From Georgenia sp. M64 (GTDB lineage: Bacteria > Actinomycetota > Actinomycetes > Actinomycetales > Actinomycetaceae), in the NCBI RefSeq assembly GCF_038049925.1, contig NZ_CP145809.1, forward strand, positions 4,002,599 through 4,066,598: a stretch of DNA of 64,000 nucleotides, written 5' to 3'. The position numbers were made by a program, and so were the translations under genes. Of this stretch, positions 1-8,255 are shown in pieces (the first letter of the stretch is position 1; the number at the start of each line of letters is the position of its first letter). Under the pieces are notes generated by a model, which worked only from the letters and a program-made list of their open reading frames with translations, was not told the origin of the DNA and did no database searches.

Positions 1-2258
1 CGATCACGAGCGAGGGCTCGCGCGTCATCGCGATGAACCCCTACGCCGCGGGCCTCGCCGGGCTCCTCACCGCCGTGGGCGACCGCTCCCACCACCGGCT
101 CCTGCGCTGGTCGTGGTCGCTGCTGTGGGTCGTGCTGGGCCTGGCGATCGTCCAGGGCGACCAGACCCTGCCCGGCGCGCTGGTGGCGGTCCTCCTCGGG
201 CGGGTGGCCGGCCTGGCGATGCGGTACGCCTCGGGGGTCCTCCACGAGCGCGCCACCGGGCTCGCCCTCGTCCGGGGGCTGCGCCGGGCGGGCATCGACG
301 CCGTCACGGTGGTGCGGGTGGACCACCTGCCCGGCGACACCGCCGCCCGGTCGTGGCTGGTGACCACCTCCTCCCCCATCGGCTACACCGAGCAGCTGCG
401 CGAGTCCTCGCACGCGGCGGCCGCCCTCGCGGAGCAGGACGAGCCCGCCCGGGCCGCCCACCACCCGCACCCGACCACCCCCGCCGACCTGCTGGCCGCC
501 GTCGACCGTGAGGGCGAAAAGGGCGACGTCCTCGTCCCGGACCCGCTCACCGAGCCCGACGAGGCGATCGCCGGCGCCCGGGCGGGCCTGGCCGACATGC
601 CGGACGGCGAGAGCGCCCACCGCCTCTACGCCGTCTGGGACGCGGCCGGGGCGCGGCGCGACCTCACCGTCCTCGACGGCGACCGGCACGTCGTCGGCGT
701 GCTCGCCAGCCTCTGGGACAGCGCGCGGATGCGCGGGCTCGACCGGCGTCCGGCCACCAACCTGCGCGAGGCCGCCAACCGCGCGGTCCTCATGTCCCTC
801 TCGGCCCGCTCGGCGGGGGTGCGGGTCCCCGAGCTCGTCGGCGTCACGGAGTCGCGCGACTCGGTCCTCATCGTCACCGAGCACGTCGACGGCGCCCGCC
901 GCCTCGACCAGCTCGCACCGGAGGAGCTCGACGACGAGATGCTCGACCAGGTGTGGGCGCAGGTCCGTGCCGCGCACGCGGCGGGCCTGGCCCACCGGGA
1001 CCTCCACGCCGCCGCCGTGCTGGTCGACCCCGCCCGCCGGGTGTGGGTGCGCGACTGGGAGAACGGCGAGATCGTCTCCTCCGAGCTGAGCCGGCGCATC
1101 GACCTCGCCCAGCTCCTCGCCCTGGTGGCGGTCCTCGTGGGGACGGAGCGGGCCCTGTCGTCCGCGGGGCGGGTCCTCAGCCGCGACCAGCTCGCCTCCA
1201 TCGCGCCCCTGCTGCAGCCCGTCGCCCTGCCGAACCGGACGCGGGGCGCGGCGGCGAACCTCAAGGACCTCCTCGGCGACCTGCGTGAGGAGCTCATCGA
1301 GGTGGTGCCGACCGCCGACGTCGCCCCGGTGCAGCTGACCCGGTTCTCCGCCCGCACGGTCATCACCGCGACCCTGCTGGTGGTGGCCCTGTGGGTGCTG
1401 CTCTCCACCCTGAACTTCGAGGAGGTGGCCACGGCCATCGCGGGGGCCAGCCCCTGGCTCATGCTCGCCGCGTTCGCCGTCGGGCTCCTCACCTACGTCG
1501 GCTCGGGCCTGACGCTGGTGGCGTTCTCCCCGGAGAAGGTCGGGCTGTGGCAGGCCACGCTCGTCCAGGTCTCGGCGTCGGTCGTCGCCCTCGTCGCACC
1601 CGCGGGCATCGGGTACACCGCGCTGAACCTGCGCTTCCTCACCAAGAAGAAGGTCAGCACCCCCCTGGCCGTCGCCACCGTCGGCCTCACCCAGGTGACG
1701 CAGTTCGTCACGACCATCGTCATGCTCGTCGTGCTGGCCCTGGTGACCGGCTCCGCCGGAACCCTCAGCGCCCCCTCGGGCGCGGTGCTCGGGGCGGTCG
1801 CCGCCACCGTCGTCGCCCTCGGTGCGCTCATGCTCGTCCCGCGCCTGCGGACCTGGGTGTGGCACAAGCTCGCGCCGACCCTGCGCCAGGTGTGGCCACG
1901 CCTGGTGTGGGTGGCCTCCAGCCCGCGGCGCCTGCTCGTCGGCGTCGGCGGGGCCCTGCTCCTCACGGCCGGCTACGTCGCCGCGTTCGGGCTCTCGCTC
2001 GCGGCCTTCGGGCAGAGCCTGCCCCTGACCGCGCTGGCGATCACCTACCTCGCGTCGAACTCCATCGGCTCGGTCGTCCCGTCCCCGGGCGGCATCGGCC
2101 CCGTCGAGGCGGCCCTGACCGGCGGTCTGGCGCTGGCCGGCGTGCCGGCCGCCACAGCGGCGTCCGTCGCCGTGCTGTACCGCCTGCTCACCTTCTGGGG
2201 TCGGGTGCCGCTGGGGTGGGCGGCCCTGCACGTCCTCCAGCGCCGCGACGTCCTCTGA
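1..2258 (+). CDS. Kinase-like / lysylphosphatidylglycerol-synthase-type (flippase-like) membrane protein, 5' partial
   Basis: The frame is open to the window edge (in-frame codons run upstream of the ATG at 33), so the true start is probably outside. The middle third (about residues 170-400 counted from the ATG) resembles a protein-kinase fold: HRDLH at nt 997 in the catalytic-loop position and VRDWENG where DFG would be. The last ~300 residues are hydrophobic with about 7-8 membrane segments and end in the SIGSVVPSPGGIGPVEA stretch typical of the UPF0104/TIGR00374 family (MprF-like flippase domain). Family knowledge: such fusions occur in actinobacteria, with lipid flipping or transfer suspected but the substrate unknown. 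The DUF2079 gene follows 2 nt after the stop, suggesting co-transcription. Confidence 0.8.
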   Translation, partial: ITSEGSRVIAMNPYAAGLAGLLTAVGDRSHHRLLRWSWSLLWVVLGLAIVQGDQTLPGALVAVLLGRVAGLAMRYASGVLHERATGLALVRGLRRAGIDAVTVVRVDHLPGDTAARSWLVTTSSPIGYTEQLRESSHAAAALAEQDEPARAAHHPHPTTPADLLAAVDREGEKGDVLVPDPLTEPDEAIAGARAGLADMPDGESAHRLYAVWDAAGARRDLTVLDGDRHVVGVLASLWDSARMRGLDRRPATNLREAANRAVLMSLSARSAGVRVPELVGVTESRDSVLIVTEHVDGARRLDQLAPEELDDEMLDQVWAQVRAAHAAGLAHRDLHAAAVLVDPARRVWVRDWENGEIVSSELSRRIDLAQLLALVAVLVGTERALSSAGRVLSRDQLASIAPLLQPVALPNRTRGAAANLKDLLGDLREELIEVVPTADVAPVQLTRFSARTVITATLLVVALWVLLSTLNFEEVATAIAGASPWLMLAAFAVGLLTYVGSGLTLVAFSPEKVGLWQATLVQVSASVVALVAPAGIGYTALNLRFLTKKKVSTPLAVATVGLTQVTQFVTTIVMLVVLALVTGSAGTLSAPSGAVLGAVAATVVALGALMLVPRLRTWVWHKLAPTLRQVWPRLVWVASSPRRLLVGVGGALLLTAGYVAAFGLSLAAFGQSLPLTALAITYLASNSIGSVVPSPGGIGPVEAALTGGLALAGVPAATAASVAVLYRLLTFWGRVPLGWAALHVLQRRDVL

Positions 2259-2260
2259 CC

Positions 2261-3772
2261 GTGGTCGCCGCCGTGCCGACGACCACCCGGGCACGGGCGG
2301 ACACGGTCGTGCCCTGGGCCCTGGCGGCGGGCACGGCGGCGGTCTACACCTTGTTCGCCGTCCTGCAGTGGCGGCTGCTGGAGTCGCCCTCCTGGGACCT
2401 CGGGATCTTCACCCAGCTCGCCAAGGCCTACGCCGAGCCGGCCGCCCCGGTCGTGACGATCAAGGGCGAGGGGTTCAACCTGCTCGGCGACCACTTCCAC
2501 CCCCTGCTGGTGGTCCTCGGTCCGGTCTACCGACTCTTCCCCTCCGGCCTGACGCTCCTCGTCCTCCAGGCGCTGCTGCTGGGCCTGTCCGTGCAACCGG
2601 TGACGTCGGTGGCCCGCGAGCTGCTGGGGCGGGCCCGCGGCACGGCGCTCGGCGTGGCCTACGGGTTGAGCTGGGGGCTGCAGGGCGCGGTCGGGGCGCA
2701 GTTCCACGAGATCGCCCTGGCGGTCCCGCTGCTCGCCGCGGCGCTGGCCGCGTTCCTGCGCGGGCGGTGGCGCGCCGCGGCGCTGTGGGCGGCGCCGCTG
2801 GTGCTCGTCAAGGAGGACCTCGGCCTGACCGCCGCGGCGCTCGGCGCGGTGATGGTGTGGCGGTCGGTGCGCGGCCGCCACCCGGACCGGTCGCGCGGCG
2901 GCCCGCGGCGCCTCGTGTGGCGCTCGGCGCAGGGCCGCGCGGGTGTGCTCCTGCTGGCGTGGGGGGTGGCCTGGTCCGTCCTGGCCATCGTGGTGATCCT
3001 GCCCGCCCTCAACCCGGGTGGGACGTGGGACTACTACGACCGGCTCGACCCCGCGGCCGACGCGTCGCTGCTCGTGCGGGTCCTCACGCCCGGCGAGAAG
3101 TGGGTGACGCTGCTGCTCCTCGTCGGCTCGGCCGGGGTGGTCGGTGCGACCTCGCCCCTGGTGTGGCTGTGGCTGCCCACCCTCGCGTGGCGCTTCGTCG
3201 GCAACGTGCCCTTCTACTGGGGCTGGGACTGGCACTACTCCGCGGTGCTCATGCCCGTCGCCGCCGCTGCGCTCGTCGACGTCGTCGCCGGGCGCGGGGA
3301 ACGGACGGCCGGTGGGCCGGCCCCACCCACCGACCGGGACCCGGCGGCCCGGGCGGCTCCGTCCCGGGCCGGTGCGGGCGGCTGGGCCGGCCTCGGCGTC
3401 GCCGCCGCGCTGGCGACCACGGTGCTCATGACGCCGGTCATGCCGCTGGGCCGCCTGGCCGAGCCGGTCACCTACGCCCTGCCCGAGCGCCACGACGCCG
3501 CCATGGCCGCCGTCGAGGCGGTGCCGCCCGGCGCCACCGTCGAGACCGACATCTACCTCATGGCGTACCTGGTCCCGCGCGCCCAGGTGTACTGGGTGGG
3601 GAACCCGGGCAACCCGGCGCCGGACTACATCCAGCTCGACACCCTGCGCCGGACCTGGCCGGACCGGGACATCACGGACGCCGCCGACTTCGCGGAGGAG
3701 CGGCACCCGGGCACCGACTACGCCCTCGTCCTGGACTCCGGCGGCTTCCAGGTGGCCCGGCGGGTCGGCTGA
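2261..3772 (+). CDS. DUF2079 family integral membrane protein
   Basis: 503-aa polytopic membrane protein. The N-terminal part contains WDLGIFTQLAKAYA and GDHFHPLLVVLGPVYRLFPS, the charged loop typical of DUF2079 proteins (GT-C-like architecture). About 9-10 hydrophobic helices are followed by a short extracytoplasmic C-terminal domain. The GTG at 2261 is chosen because it lies 2 nt after the upstream stop and suggests translational coupling; GTG 2273 is an in-frame alternative. The biochemical function of DUF2079 is not established. The adjacent flippase-type protein suggests envelope or glycolipid work, but that is inference only. Confidence 0.85.
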   Translation: MVAAVPTTTRARADTVVPWALAAGTAAVYTLFAVLQWRLLESPSWDLGIFTQLAKAYAEPAAPVVTIKGEGFNLLGDHFHPLLVVLGPVYRLFPSGLTLLVLQALLLGLSVQPVTSVARELLGRARGTALGVAYGLSWGLQGAVGAQFHEIALAVPLLAAALAAFLRGRWRAAALWAAPLVLVKEDLGLTAAALGAVMVWRSVRGRHPDRSRGGPRRLVWRSAQGRAGVLLLAWGVAWSVLAIVVILPALNPGGTWDYYDRLDPAADASLLVRVLTPGEKWVTLLLLVGSAGVVGATSPLVWLWLPTLAWRFVGNVPFYWGWDWHYSAVLMPVAAAALVDVVAGRGERTAGGPAPPTDRDPAARAAPSRAGAGGWAGLGVAAALATTVLMTPVMPLGRLAEPVTYALPERHDAAMAAVEAVPPGATVETDIYLMAYLVPRAQVYWVGNPGNPAPDYIQLDTLRRTWPDRDITDAADFAEERHPGTDYALVLDSGGFQVARRVG

Positions 3773-3789
3773 GCGGGGCTCGCCGTGCC

Positions 3790-3795
3790 TACACT
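3790..3795 (+). promoter_or_regulatory. -10 element (TACACT), leaderless copC promoter
   Basis: TACACT lies exactly 6 nt before the GTG start at 3802. With initiation 7 nt after the hexamer the transcript would begin at the start codon. This matches the same spacing at many other genes in the window. Confidence 0.5.
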
Positions 3796-3801
3796 GACGC
3801 G

Positions 3802-4455
3802 GTGATCCGCGCCGTGCTCGCCGTTGTGGCCGCCCTCGTCCTCGCGACGGCGCCCGCCGCCACCGCGCACGACGTCCTCCTGGAGAGCTCCCCCGCCGAC
3901 GGCGCCCGGCTCGCGTCGTCCCCCCGGGAGATCACGCTGACCTTCAGCGCCGACCTCCTCGCCACCGGGGCGGCCATGGCGGTCTCCGACGACGCGGCGG
4001 CCACGGTCGCGGAGGCCCCGGCCGAGGTCGACGGCCGCGTCGCAGCGGTGTCGCTGGAGGAGGAGCTGCCCGCCGGGGGCTACACCGTGACGTGGTCGGT
4101 GGTGTCCTCCGACGGGCACCGCATCGACGGCGACCTGACGTTCACCGTCGAGGGTCCCGCGGAGGGCACCGGTTCGGCTGGGAGCGCCGGGACCGCGACC
4201 GATGCTGCGGACCCGGCCGGGGAAGGCACCGATGTCCGGGCCGCCGCACCGGCGGACCCTGACGCCTCCGCCGACGGCGCGGACGTCTCGGCGAAGGTCG
4301 GGAACGGCGGCGACGGCGGGGGGAACGACCCCGGCGGGGACCAGGTGAACAACCCCACCGGTGGGCTCGACGTGCCCGGCTGGGTCGTGCTCGTCCTGGC
4401 GATCGGGGCCCTCGGGGGCGCCGTGGCGATCGCGGTGCGCCGCTGGCGCGGCTGA
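3802..4455 (+). CDS. copC: CopC domain-containing protein with C-terminal membrane anchor
   Basis: 217-aa protein. Residues 1-20 form a signal peptide ending ATAPAATAHD, so the mature protein would start with His, the usual CopC N-terminal copper ligand. The CopC beta-sandwich follows (HDVLLESSPADGARL, then ITLTFSADL, and WSVVSSDGHRIDGDLTFTV with the second conserved His). A low-complexity Ala/Asp/Gly linker then leads to one C-terminal transmembrane helix near residues 190-212 and a basic tail. Family knowledge: periplasmic or extracytoplasmic copper binding, often with CopD. No copD is seen nearby. GTG 3802 is chosen from the leaderless -10. Confidence 0.88.
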   Translation: MIRAVLAVVAALVLATAPAATAHDVLLESSPADGARLASSPREITLTFSADLLATGAAMAVSDDAAATVAEAPAEVDGRVAAVSLEEELPAGGYTVTWSVVSSDGHRIDGDLTFTVEGPAEGTGSAGSAGTATDAADPAGEGTDVRAAAPADPDASADGADVSAKVGNGGDGGGNDPGGDQVNNPTGGLDVPGWVVLVLAIGALGGAVAIAVRRWRG

Positions 4456-4493
4456 CGCCTGCTGCTGCTCACGGCTTCGCGGCTGACGCCTGC
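4447..4493 (+). repeat. Direct repeat spanning the copC stop codon
   Basis: The 16-mer CGCGGCTGACGCCTGC occurs at 4447-4462, where it contains the copC TGA stop, and again identically at 4478-4493, 31 bp further on. Confidence 0.85.
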
Positions 4494-4520
4494 CGCTGAC
4501 GGCTGCGGCGAGCCGCGGCC

Positions 4521-5075
4521 TCAGTAGTCCTTGAGCTGGGCGAGGACGGCGGCGAGGACCTCGGTGGGCGCGCCGGTGGAGGTGACCTTGAACCCCGCCT
4601 CGTCGTCCTCGAGCTCCTCGAGGGTCTGCACCTGCGAGGTGAGCAGGCTCGGGGGCATGTAGTGGCCCTCGCGGACCTTCATCCGCTCCAGGGTGAGGTC
4701 GACCGGGGGGGCCATGTGGACGAAGACGGCGTGGCCCTCGGCCCCGCGCAGGACGTCGCGGTACCTCTTGCGCAGGGCGGAGCAGGTGACGACGGTGGAG
4801 TGCCCGGCGCGGGCCTCGGCCGTCATCCAGTCCTGGATGGACTGCAGCCACGGAGCCCGGTCGTCGTCGTCGAGCGGGGTGCCGGACCCCATCTTCTCGC
4901 GGTTGGCCTGGCTGTGGAACTCGTCGCCCTCGGCGAAGACGTAGCCCAGCTTGCCCGCGAGCATCATCGCGAGCGTGGTCTTGCCACCGCCGGAGACGCC
5001 CATGACGACGACGTGCCGCGGCCCCCGCGACCGCTTGGGCAGGGGGGACATCTCGGTGGTGGGGACCTCGGTCAT
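4521..5075 (-). CDS. gntK: Gluconokinase
   Basis: 184-aa cytoplasmic kinase: D-gluconate + ATP to 6-phosphogluconate, feeding the pentose phosphate pathway. The P-loop GVSGGGKTT is near residues 24-32, followed by the GDEFHSQANREKMGSGTPL substrate region and the SALRKRYRDVLR motif conserved in GntK. Usual family length is 165-175 aa, so this is full length with a short N-terminal extension. An ATG at 5108 is in frame, but ATG 5075 has a GGAG ribosome site 7-8 nt upstream and fits the family better. No gluconate permease is adjacent; it appears to be a single-gene unit convergent with copC. Confidence 0.9.
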   Translation of the reverse strand: MTEVPTTEMSPLPKRSRGPRHVVVMGVSGGGKTTLAMMLAGKLGYVFAEGDEFHSQANREKMGSGTPLDDDDRAPWLQSIQDWMTAEARAGHSTVVTCSALRKRYRDVLRGAEGHAVFVHMAPPVDLTLERMKVREGHYMPPSLLTSQVQTLEELEDDEAGFKVTSTGAPTEVLAAVLAQLKDY

Positions 5076-5161
5076 CGTGTACTCCGCTCGTCGGGCCGGT
5101 TCTCCCACGAAAGTACCCCCACCGGCGTAGGACCCACACGCCTTGCCACGAGTTGCTCCGC

Positions 5162-5917
5162 TCAGGTCCCGCCCTCCAGGGCGATCGCCCTGGCCTCGGC
5201 GTGGGCGAGGTCGGGGTCGAGGTACCGGCCGCCGCGGCGCACGGGGCGGGCGTCGTCGTCGAGCTCGTACAGCAGCGGCCGCGCGTTGGGGAGGTTGAGC
5301 GCCCGCAGCTCGTCGGGCGTGAGGTCGTCCAGCACGGCGGCGAGCGCCCGCAGGGTGTTGCCGTGCGCGGCGACGAGGACGTGCCGGCCGGCGCGGAGCC
5401 GGGCCGTCAGCTCACCCGTCCAGGGCCGCAGCCGCTCGACGACGTCGGCCAGGGACTCGGTGGCGGTGAGGGCCTCGGCGGGCAGCCGGTCGAACGGGCT
5501 CAGGGAGCGCCAGGTGTGCAGGGTGGCCTCGTCGAGCGGGGGCGGCCGCCCCTCGTACGACCGGCGCCAGTGCAGGAAGCTCTCGATGCCGTGCCGCTGG
5601 GCCACCTCGGCCTTGAGATGACCCGACAGGGCGCCGTAGTTGCGCTCGTTCAGCCGCCAGGTCCGCTCGACCGGCACGTCGACGTCCAGCGCCCGGCGGA
5701 CCAGCTCGGCGGTGCGCCGGCCGCGCCAGAGCTCGGAGGTGACGATGACGTCCGGCGTCCACCCCGTGCCCCGCAGGCGGGCGCCGGCCTCCTCGCACGC
5801 GCTCTCCCCCGCGGCGGTGAGGTCGACGTCGAGGACGCCGGTGAACAGCGCACGCGCGTTGCCCACGGACTCGCCGTGGCGCAGGAGCACGAGGGTTCCC
5901 ATCCGGTCGTGGTGCAC
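5162..5917 (-). CDS. gpmA: 2,3-bisphosphoglycerate-dependent phosphoglycerate mutase
   Basis: 251-aa glycolytic enzyme interconverting 3- and 2-phosphoglycerate. It shows the phosphohistidine motif [12 protein letters not shown] at the N-terminus (catalytic His in RHG), [15 protein letters not shown], and the second His in [13 protein letters not shown]. Length matches dPGM (~250 aa). Two starts compete: ATG 5902 (no ribosome site) and GTG 5917, which has CAGAGT 6 nt upstream and would be leaderless, so GTG 5917 is preferred. It is divergent from the crcB cluster with a 75-nt intergenic gap. Confidence 0.92.
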   Translation of the reverse strand: MHHDRMGTLVLLRHGESVGNARALFTGVLDVDLTAAGESACEEAGARLRGTGWTPDVIVTSELWRGRRTAELVRRALDVDVPVERTWRLNERNYGALSGHLKAEVAQRHGIESFLHWRRSYEGRPPPLDEATLHTWRSLSPFDRLPAEALTATESLADVVERLRPWTGELTARLRAGRHVLVAAHGNTLRALAAVLDDLTPDELRALNLPNARPLLYELDDDARPVRRGGRYLDPDLAHAEARAIALEGGT

Positions 5918-5923
5918 CGTCCC

Positions 5924-5929
5924 ACTCTG
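5924..5929 (-). promoter_or_regulatory. Candidate -10 (CAGAGT) for gpmA
   Basis: On the minus strand CAGAGT is followed by 6 nt and the GTG at 5917, the leaderless spacing seen at other genes here. The first base deviates from TAnnnT. Confidence 0.35.
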
Positions 5930-5964
5930 GCACCGCCGTCGCACCCGCGCCGCCGGGACCGGCG

Positions 5965-5970
5965 TACGCT
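5965..5970 (+). promoter_or_regulatory. -10 element (TACGCT) and ribosome site for crcB
   Basis: TACGCT lies 22 nt before the crcB ATG at 5993, and a strong AGGGAGG ribosome site is at 5981-5987. I looked for a fluoride riboswitch in the 75-nt gap and see no crcB-motif sequence. Confidence 0.4.
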
Positions 5971-5992
5971 CGCCCCGACCAGGGAGGACGCC

Positions 5993-6430
5993 ATGCCGGA
6001 CGATGCCGCAGCCCGCCGCGCCGCCGGCCGGGGCCGGTCCGCGGACGTCGGGCTGGTGATCGCCGCCGGCGGGGCCCTCGGCGCCCTGGCGCGGTACGCG
6101 GTGGCGCTGGCGCTGCCCGTGGCGGGTCTGCCCTGGGCGACCCTGCTCGTCAACGTCTCCGGCTCGCTCGCGATCGGGGTGCTCATGGTGCTGCTCACCG
6201 AGGTCGCCGGGCGGCCGCACCGGCTCGCGCGGCCGTTCGTGGGCGTGGGTCTCCTCGGGGGGTACACCACGTTCTCCACCTACGCCGTCGACGCGCACCT
6301 GCTCGCCGGGTCCGGCGCGCTCGGCGCGGCGGCCCTGTACGTCATCGGCACCGTCGTCGGTGCCCTCCTCGCCGTCGAGGCCGGCATGGCGCTGACCCGG
6401 CTGCTCACCCGGACGAAGGGAACCCCGTGA
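5993..6430 (+). CDS. crcB: Fluoride channel subunit CrcB (first copy)
   Basis: 145-aa membrane protein with four hydrophobic helices. The Fluc/CrcB signature [12 protein letters not shown] is near residue 85 and [14 protein letters not shown] in helix 2. Known role: dual-topology F- export channel. The ATG follows an AGGGAGG ribosome site. The stop overlaps the next gene by 4 nt (GTGA). Two crcB genes in one unit suggests a heterodimeric channel, as in many Gram-positives, rather than a homodimer. Confidence 0.93.
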   Translation: MPDDAAARRAAGRGRSADVGLVIAAGGALGALARYAVALALPVAGLPWATLLVNVSGSLAIGVLMVLLTEVAGRPHRLARPFVGVGLLGGYTTFSTYAVDAHLLAGSGALGAAALYVIGTVVGALLAVEAGMALTRLLTRTKGTP

Positions 6431-6780
6431 GAGAAGGCTCCACGCACCTGCGCCTGACCGTGCTCGTCGGCGAGTCCGACCAGTGGCACCACCGGCCCGT
6501 GTACGCCGAGATCGTCCGGCGGGCCCGGGACGCCGGCCTCGCCGGCGCCTCGGTCTTCCGCGGGCTCGAGGGGTTCGGCCGCTACCAGAAGATCCACACC
6601 AGCCGCATCCTCAGCCTCAGCGAGGACCTCCCGCTCGCCGTCGTCGTCATCGACGAGGCCGAGAAGATCCGCGCGTTCCTGCCCCAGCTCGACGGGATCG
6701 TCTCCCAGGGGGTGGCCGTCGTCGACGAGGTCGAGGTGGTGCGCCACTTCGGTCACGAGGAGGCGGGCGAGCCGGCGTGA
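6427..6780 (+). CDS. DUF190 domain protein of the crcB cluster
   Basis: 117-aa soluble protein with the DUF190 pattern: [20 protein letters not shown] near the N-terminus, then [12 protein letters not shown] and [14 protein letters not shown]. The fold is related to PII-like proteins. DUF190 genes commonly sit beside crcB, which suggests regulation of or coupling to fluoride export, but no role is proven. It starts with a GTG overlapping the upstream stop by 4 nt and ends overlapping the next crcB by 4 nt, so the three genes are translationally coupled. Confidence 0.88.
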   Translation: MREGSTHLRLTVLVGESDQWHHRPVYAEIVRRARDAGLAGASVFRGLEGFGRYQKIHTSRILSLSEDLPLAVVVIDEAEKIRAFLPQLDGIVSQGVAVVDEVEVVRHFGHEEAGEPA

Positions 6781-7151
6781 GCGCACTGCTCGTGGCGCTG
6801 GGCGCGGCCGTCGGCGCGCCCCTGCGGTACTACACCGACCGGTCGGTGCAGTCCCGGACCGGCTCCGTCCTGCCGTGGGGCACCCTCACCGTCAACGTCG
6901 CGGGCTCCCTCCTGCTCGGCCTGGTCGTCGGCGGTGCGCGGGCGGGCGGCGTCGGCGAGGAGGTGCTGGCCGCCGTCGGCGTGGGGTTCTGCGGGGCGCT
7001 GACCACCTACAGCACCTTCGGGTACGAGACGGTGCGCCTGGTGGAGGACGGCTCGCGGCTGTACGCCCTGGCCAACGTGGTGGGCAGCGTCGTCGCGGGC
7101 CTCGCGGCCGCGGGGCTGGGCCTGCTCCTCGCCGGCGTCGTCTGGGCCTGA
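6777..7151 (+). CDS. crcB: Fluoride channel subunit CrcB (second copy)
   Basis: 124 aa, four predicted helices, starting with a GTG that overlaps the DUF190 stop. The signature is [12 protein letters not shown], with Tyr replacing the Phe seen in the first copy, and [15 protein letters not shown] in helix 2. It is divergent enough from the first copy that the two are probably complementary halves of a heterodimeric Fluc channel with fixed opposite topologies. That orientation claim is inference and would need charge-bias analysis of the loops. Confidence 0.92.
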   Translation: MSALLVALGAAVGAPLRYYTDRSVQSRTGSVLPWGTLTVNVAGSLLLGLVVGGARAGGVGEEVLAAVGVGFCGALTTYSTFGYETVRLVEDGSRLYALANVVGSVVAGLAAAGLGLLLAGVVWA

Positions 7152-7248
7152 CCACCCCCGTCGCCCCGGGGTCCGCACCGCGTGGCGGGCCCCGCACGGG
7201 GTACCGGGCGGACGGGTCGCTCCGGATGCAGGGTGCCCGGTGCGTGCC

Positions 7249-7254
7249 TACCGT
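7249..7254 (+). promoter_or_regulatory. -10 element (TACCGT) upstream of the CBS gene
   Basis: TACCGT lies 35 nt before the ATG at 7290, with an AGGAAAGGA ribosome site between them, so this mRNA would have a leader. Confidence 0.35.
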
Positions 7255-7289
7255 GGTCGGAGCAGCACCCTACGAGGAAAGGAATCACG

Positions 7290-7709
7290 ATGGCGACGAC
7301 AGCTCGAGACATCATGACCCGCGACCCCCAGTGCGTGCGCGAGACCCAGACCCTGCTCGAGGCCGCCCGGCTCATGCGCGACCTCGACGTCGGTGCCCTG
7401 CCGATCTGCGGTGAGGACGGCCGCCTGCACGGGATGCTCACCGACCGCGACATCGTCGTGCGGTGCATCGCCGAGGGTGGCGACTGCTCGACGATGACGG
7501 CCTCCTCCCTCGCGCAGGGCAAGCCGGTGACCATCGGTGCCGACGACTCGGTCGACGAGGCGATGGCCACCATGGCCAAGCACCAGGTGCGCCGTCTGCC
7601 GGTCATCGACGGCCACCAGCTGGTCGGCATCATCTCGGAGCAGAACATCGCCCAGGCGGGCCGCGACCGCAAGGTCGGCGACACGATCGAAGAGGTCACC
7701 CGCGCCTGA
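7290..7709 (+). CDS. CBS-domain pair protein (Hrp1-like)
   Basis: 139 aa consisting almost entirely of two CBS motifs: residues ~7-60 (ARDIMTRDPQCV to GMLTDRDIVVRCI) and ~72-125 (VTIGADDSVDEAM to LPVIDGHQLVGIISEQNI). CBS pairs bind adenosine nucleotides. Stand-alone proteins of this size in actinobacteria resemble mycobacterial Hrp1, but the ligand here is unknown. ATG 7290 is supported by an AGGAAAGGA ribosome site. The gene is closed by a very strong hairpin, so it is probably monocistronic. Confidence 0.88.
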   Translation: MATTARDIMTRDPQCVRETQTLLEAARLMRDLDVGALPICGEDGRLHGMLTDRDIVVRCIAEGGDCSTMTASSLAQGKPVTIGADDSVDEAMATMAKHQVRRLPVIDGHQLVGIISEQNIAQAGRDRKVGDTIEEVTRA

Positions 7710-7724
7710 CCGGCGCGTCGGTAC

Positions 7725-7757
7725 GACGGGGCCGCACCGCACCGGTGCGGCCCCGTC
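7725..7757 (+). terminator. Rho-independent-like terminator hairpin after the CBS gene
   Basis: A perfect 15-bp stem (GACGGGGCCGCACCG) with a 3-nt CAC loop, 7725-7739 / 7743-7757. No clear U-tract follows, as is common in high-GC actinobacteria. Confidence 0.75.
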
Positions 7758-7772
7758 CGTCTGGAGGACACC

Positions 7773-8255
7773 ATGGCCACCGACCCCACCCTCGCCCGGC
7801 ACCACCCGGAGCGACCCCGCGCGCTCGTCCAGATCGCGGCCGCCGTCGTCGGCGCGGCCTTCCTGCTCGTCGGGATCCTCGGGATGATCCCCGGCGTGAC
7901 GACCAGCTACGACGAGATGACCTTCGCCGGCCACGAGTCCGGCGCCATGCTCCTCGGCACCTTCCAGGTCTCCTGGCTGCACAACCTCGTGCACCTGCTC
8001 TTCGGCCTCGTGGGCCTCCTCATGGCCAGGACCGCGCGTGGCGCACGCACGTACCTCCTCGCCGGCGGCGCGGTCTACCTCGTGCTGTGGCTCTACGGGC
8101 TCCTCGTCGACAAGGACTCCGGGGCGAACGTCGTCCCGGTCAACGTCGCGGACGACTGGCTCCACCTCGTGCTCGGGGCGGCCATGGTCGCGCTCGGGCT
8201 GCTCCTGCGCGAGCGGCCGGTGACCTTCGACGCGGCCGGCCGCGCACATCCGTGA
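7773..8255 (+). CDS. DUF4383 family membrane protein
   Basis: 160 aa with four predicted transmembrane helices (starting near residues 14, 65, 95 and 125). The DUF4383 pattern includes VHLLFGLVGLLMAR and DDWLHLVLGAAMVALGLLL. Function is unknown; the family is frequent in actinobacteria, often near stress genes. ATG 7773 follows a GGAGG site 7 nt upstream. The stop overlaps the next start by 4 nt, so it is coupled to the DUF488 gene. Confidence 0.88.
   Translation: MATDPTLARHHPERPRALVQIAAAVVGAAFLLVGILGMIPGVTTSYDEMTFAGHESGAMLLGTFQVSWLHNLVHLLFGLVGLLMARTARGARTYLLAGGAVYLVLWLYGLLVDKDSGANVVPVNVADDWLHLVLGAAMVALGLLLRERPVTFDAAGRAHP

Noticed and set aside
2045-3706. Long minus-strand frame opposite the DUF2079 gene
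   Set aside because: Composition is Arg/Gly/His-rich and the opposite strand encodes a clear membrane protein; typical high-GC shadow.
5918-5992. Fluoride (crcB) riboswitch upstream of crcB
   Set aside because: The gap is only 75 nt and I see none of the conserved riboswitch sequence blocks; a plain -10 and a strong ribosome site explain it.
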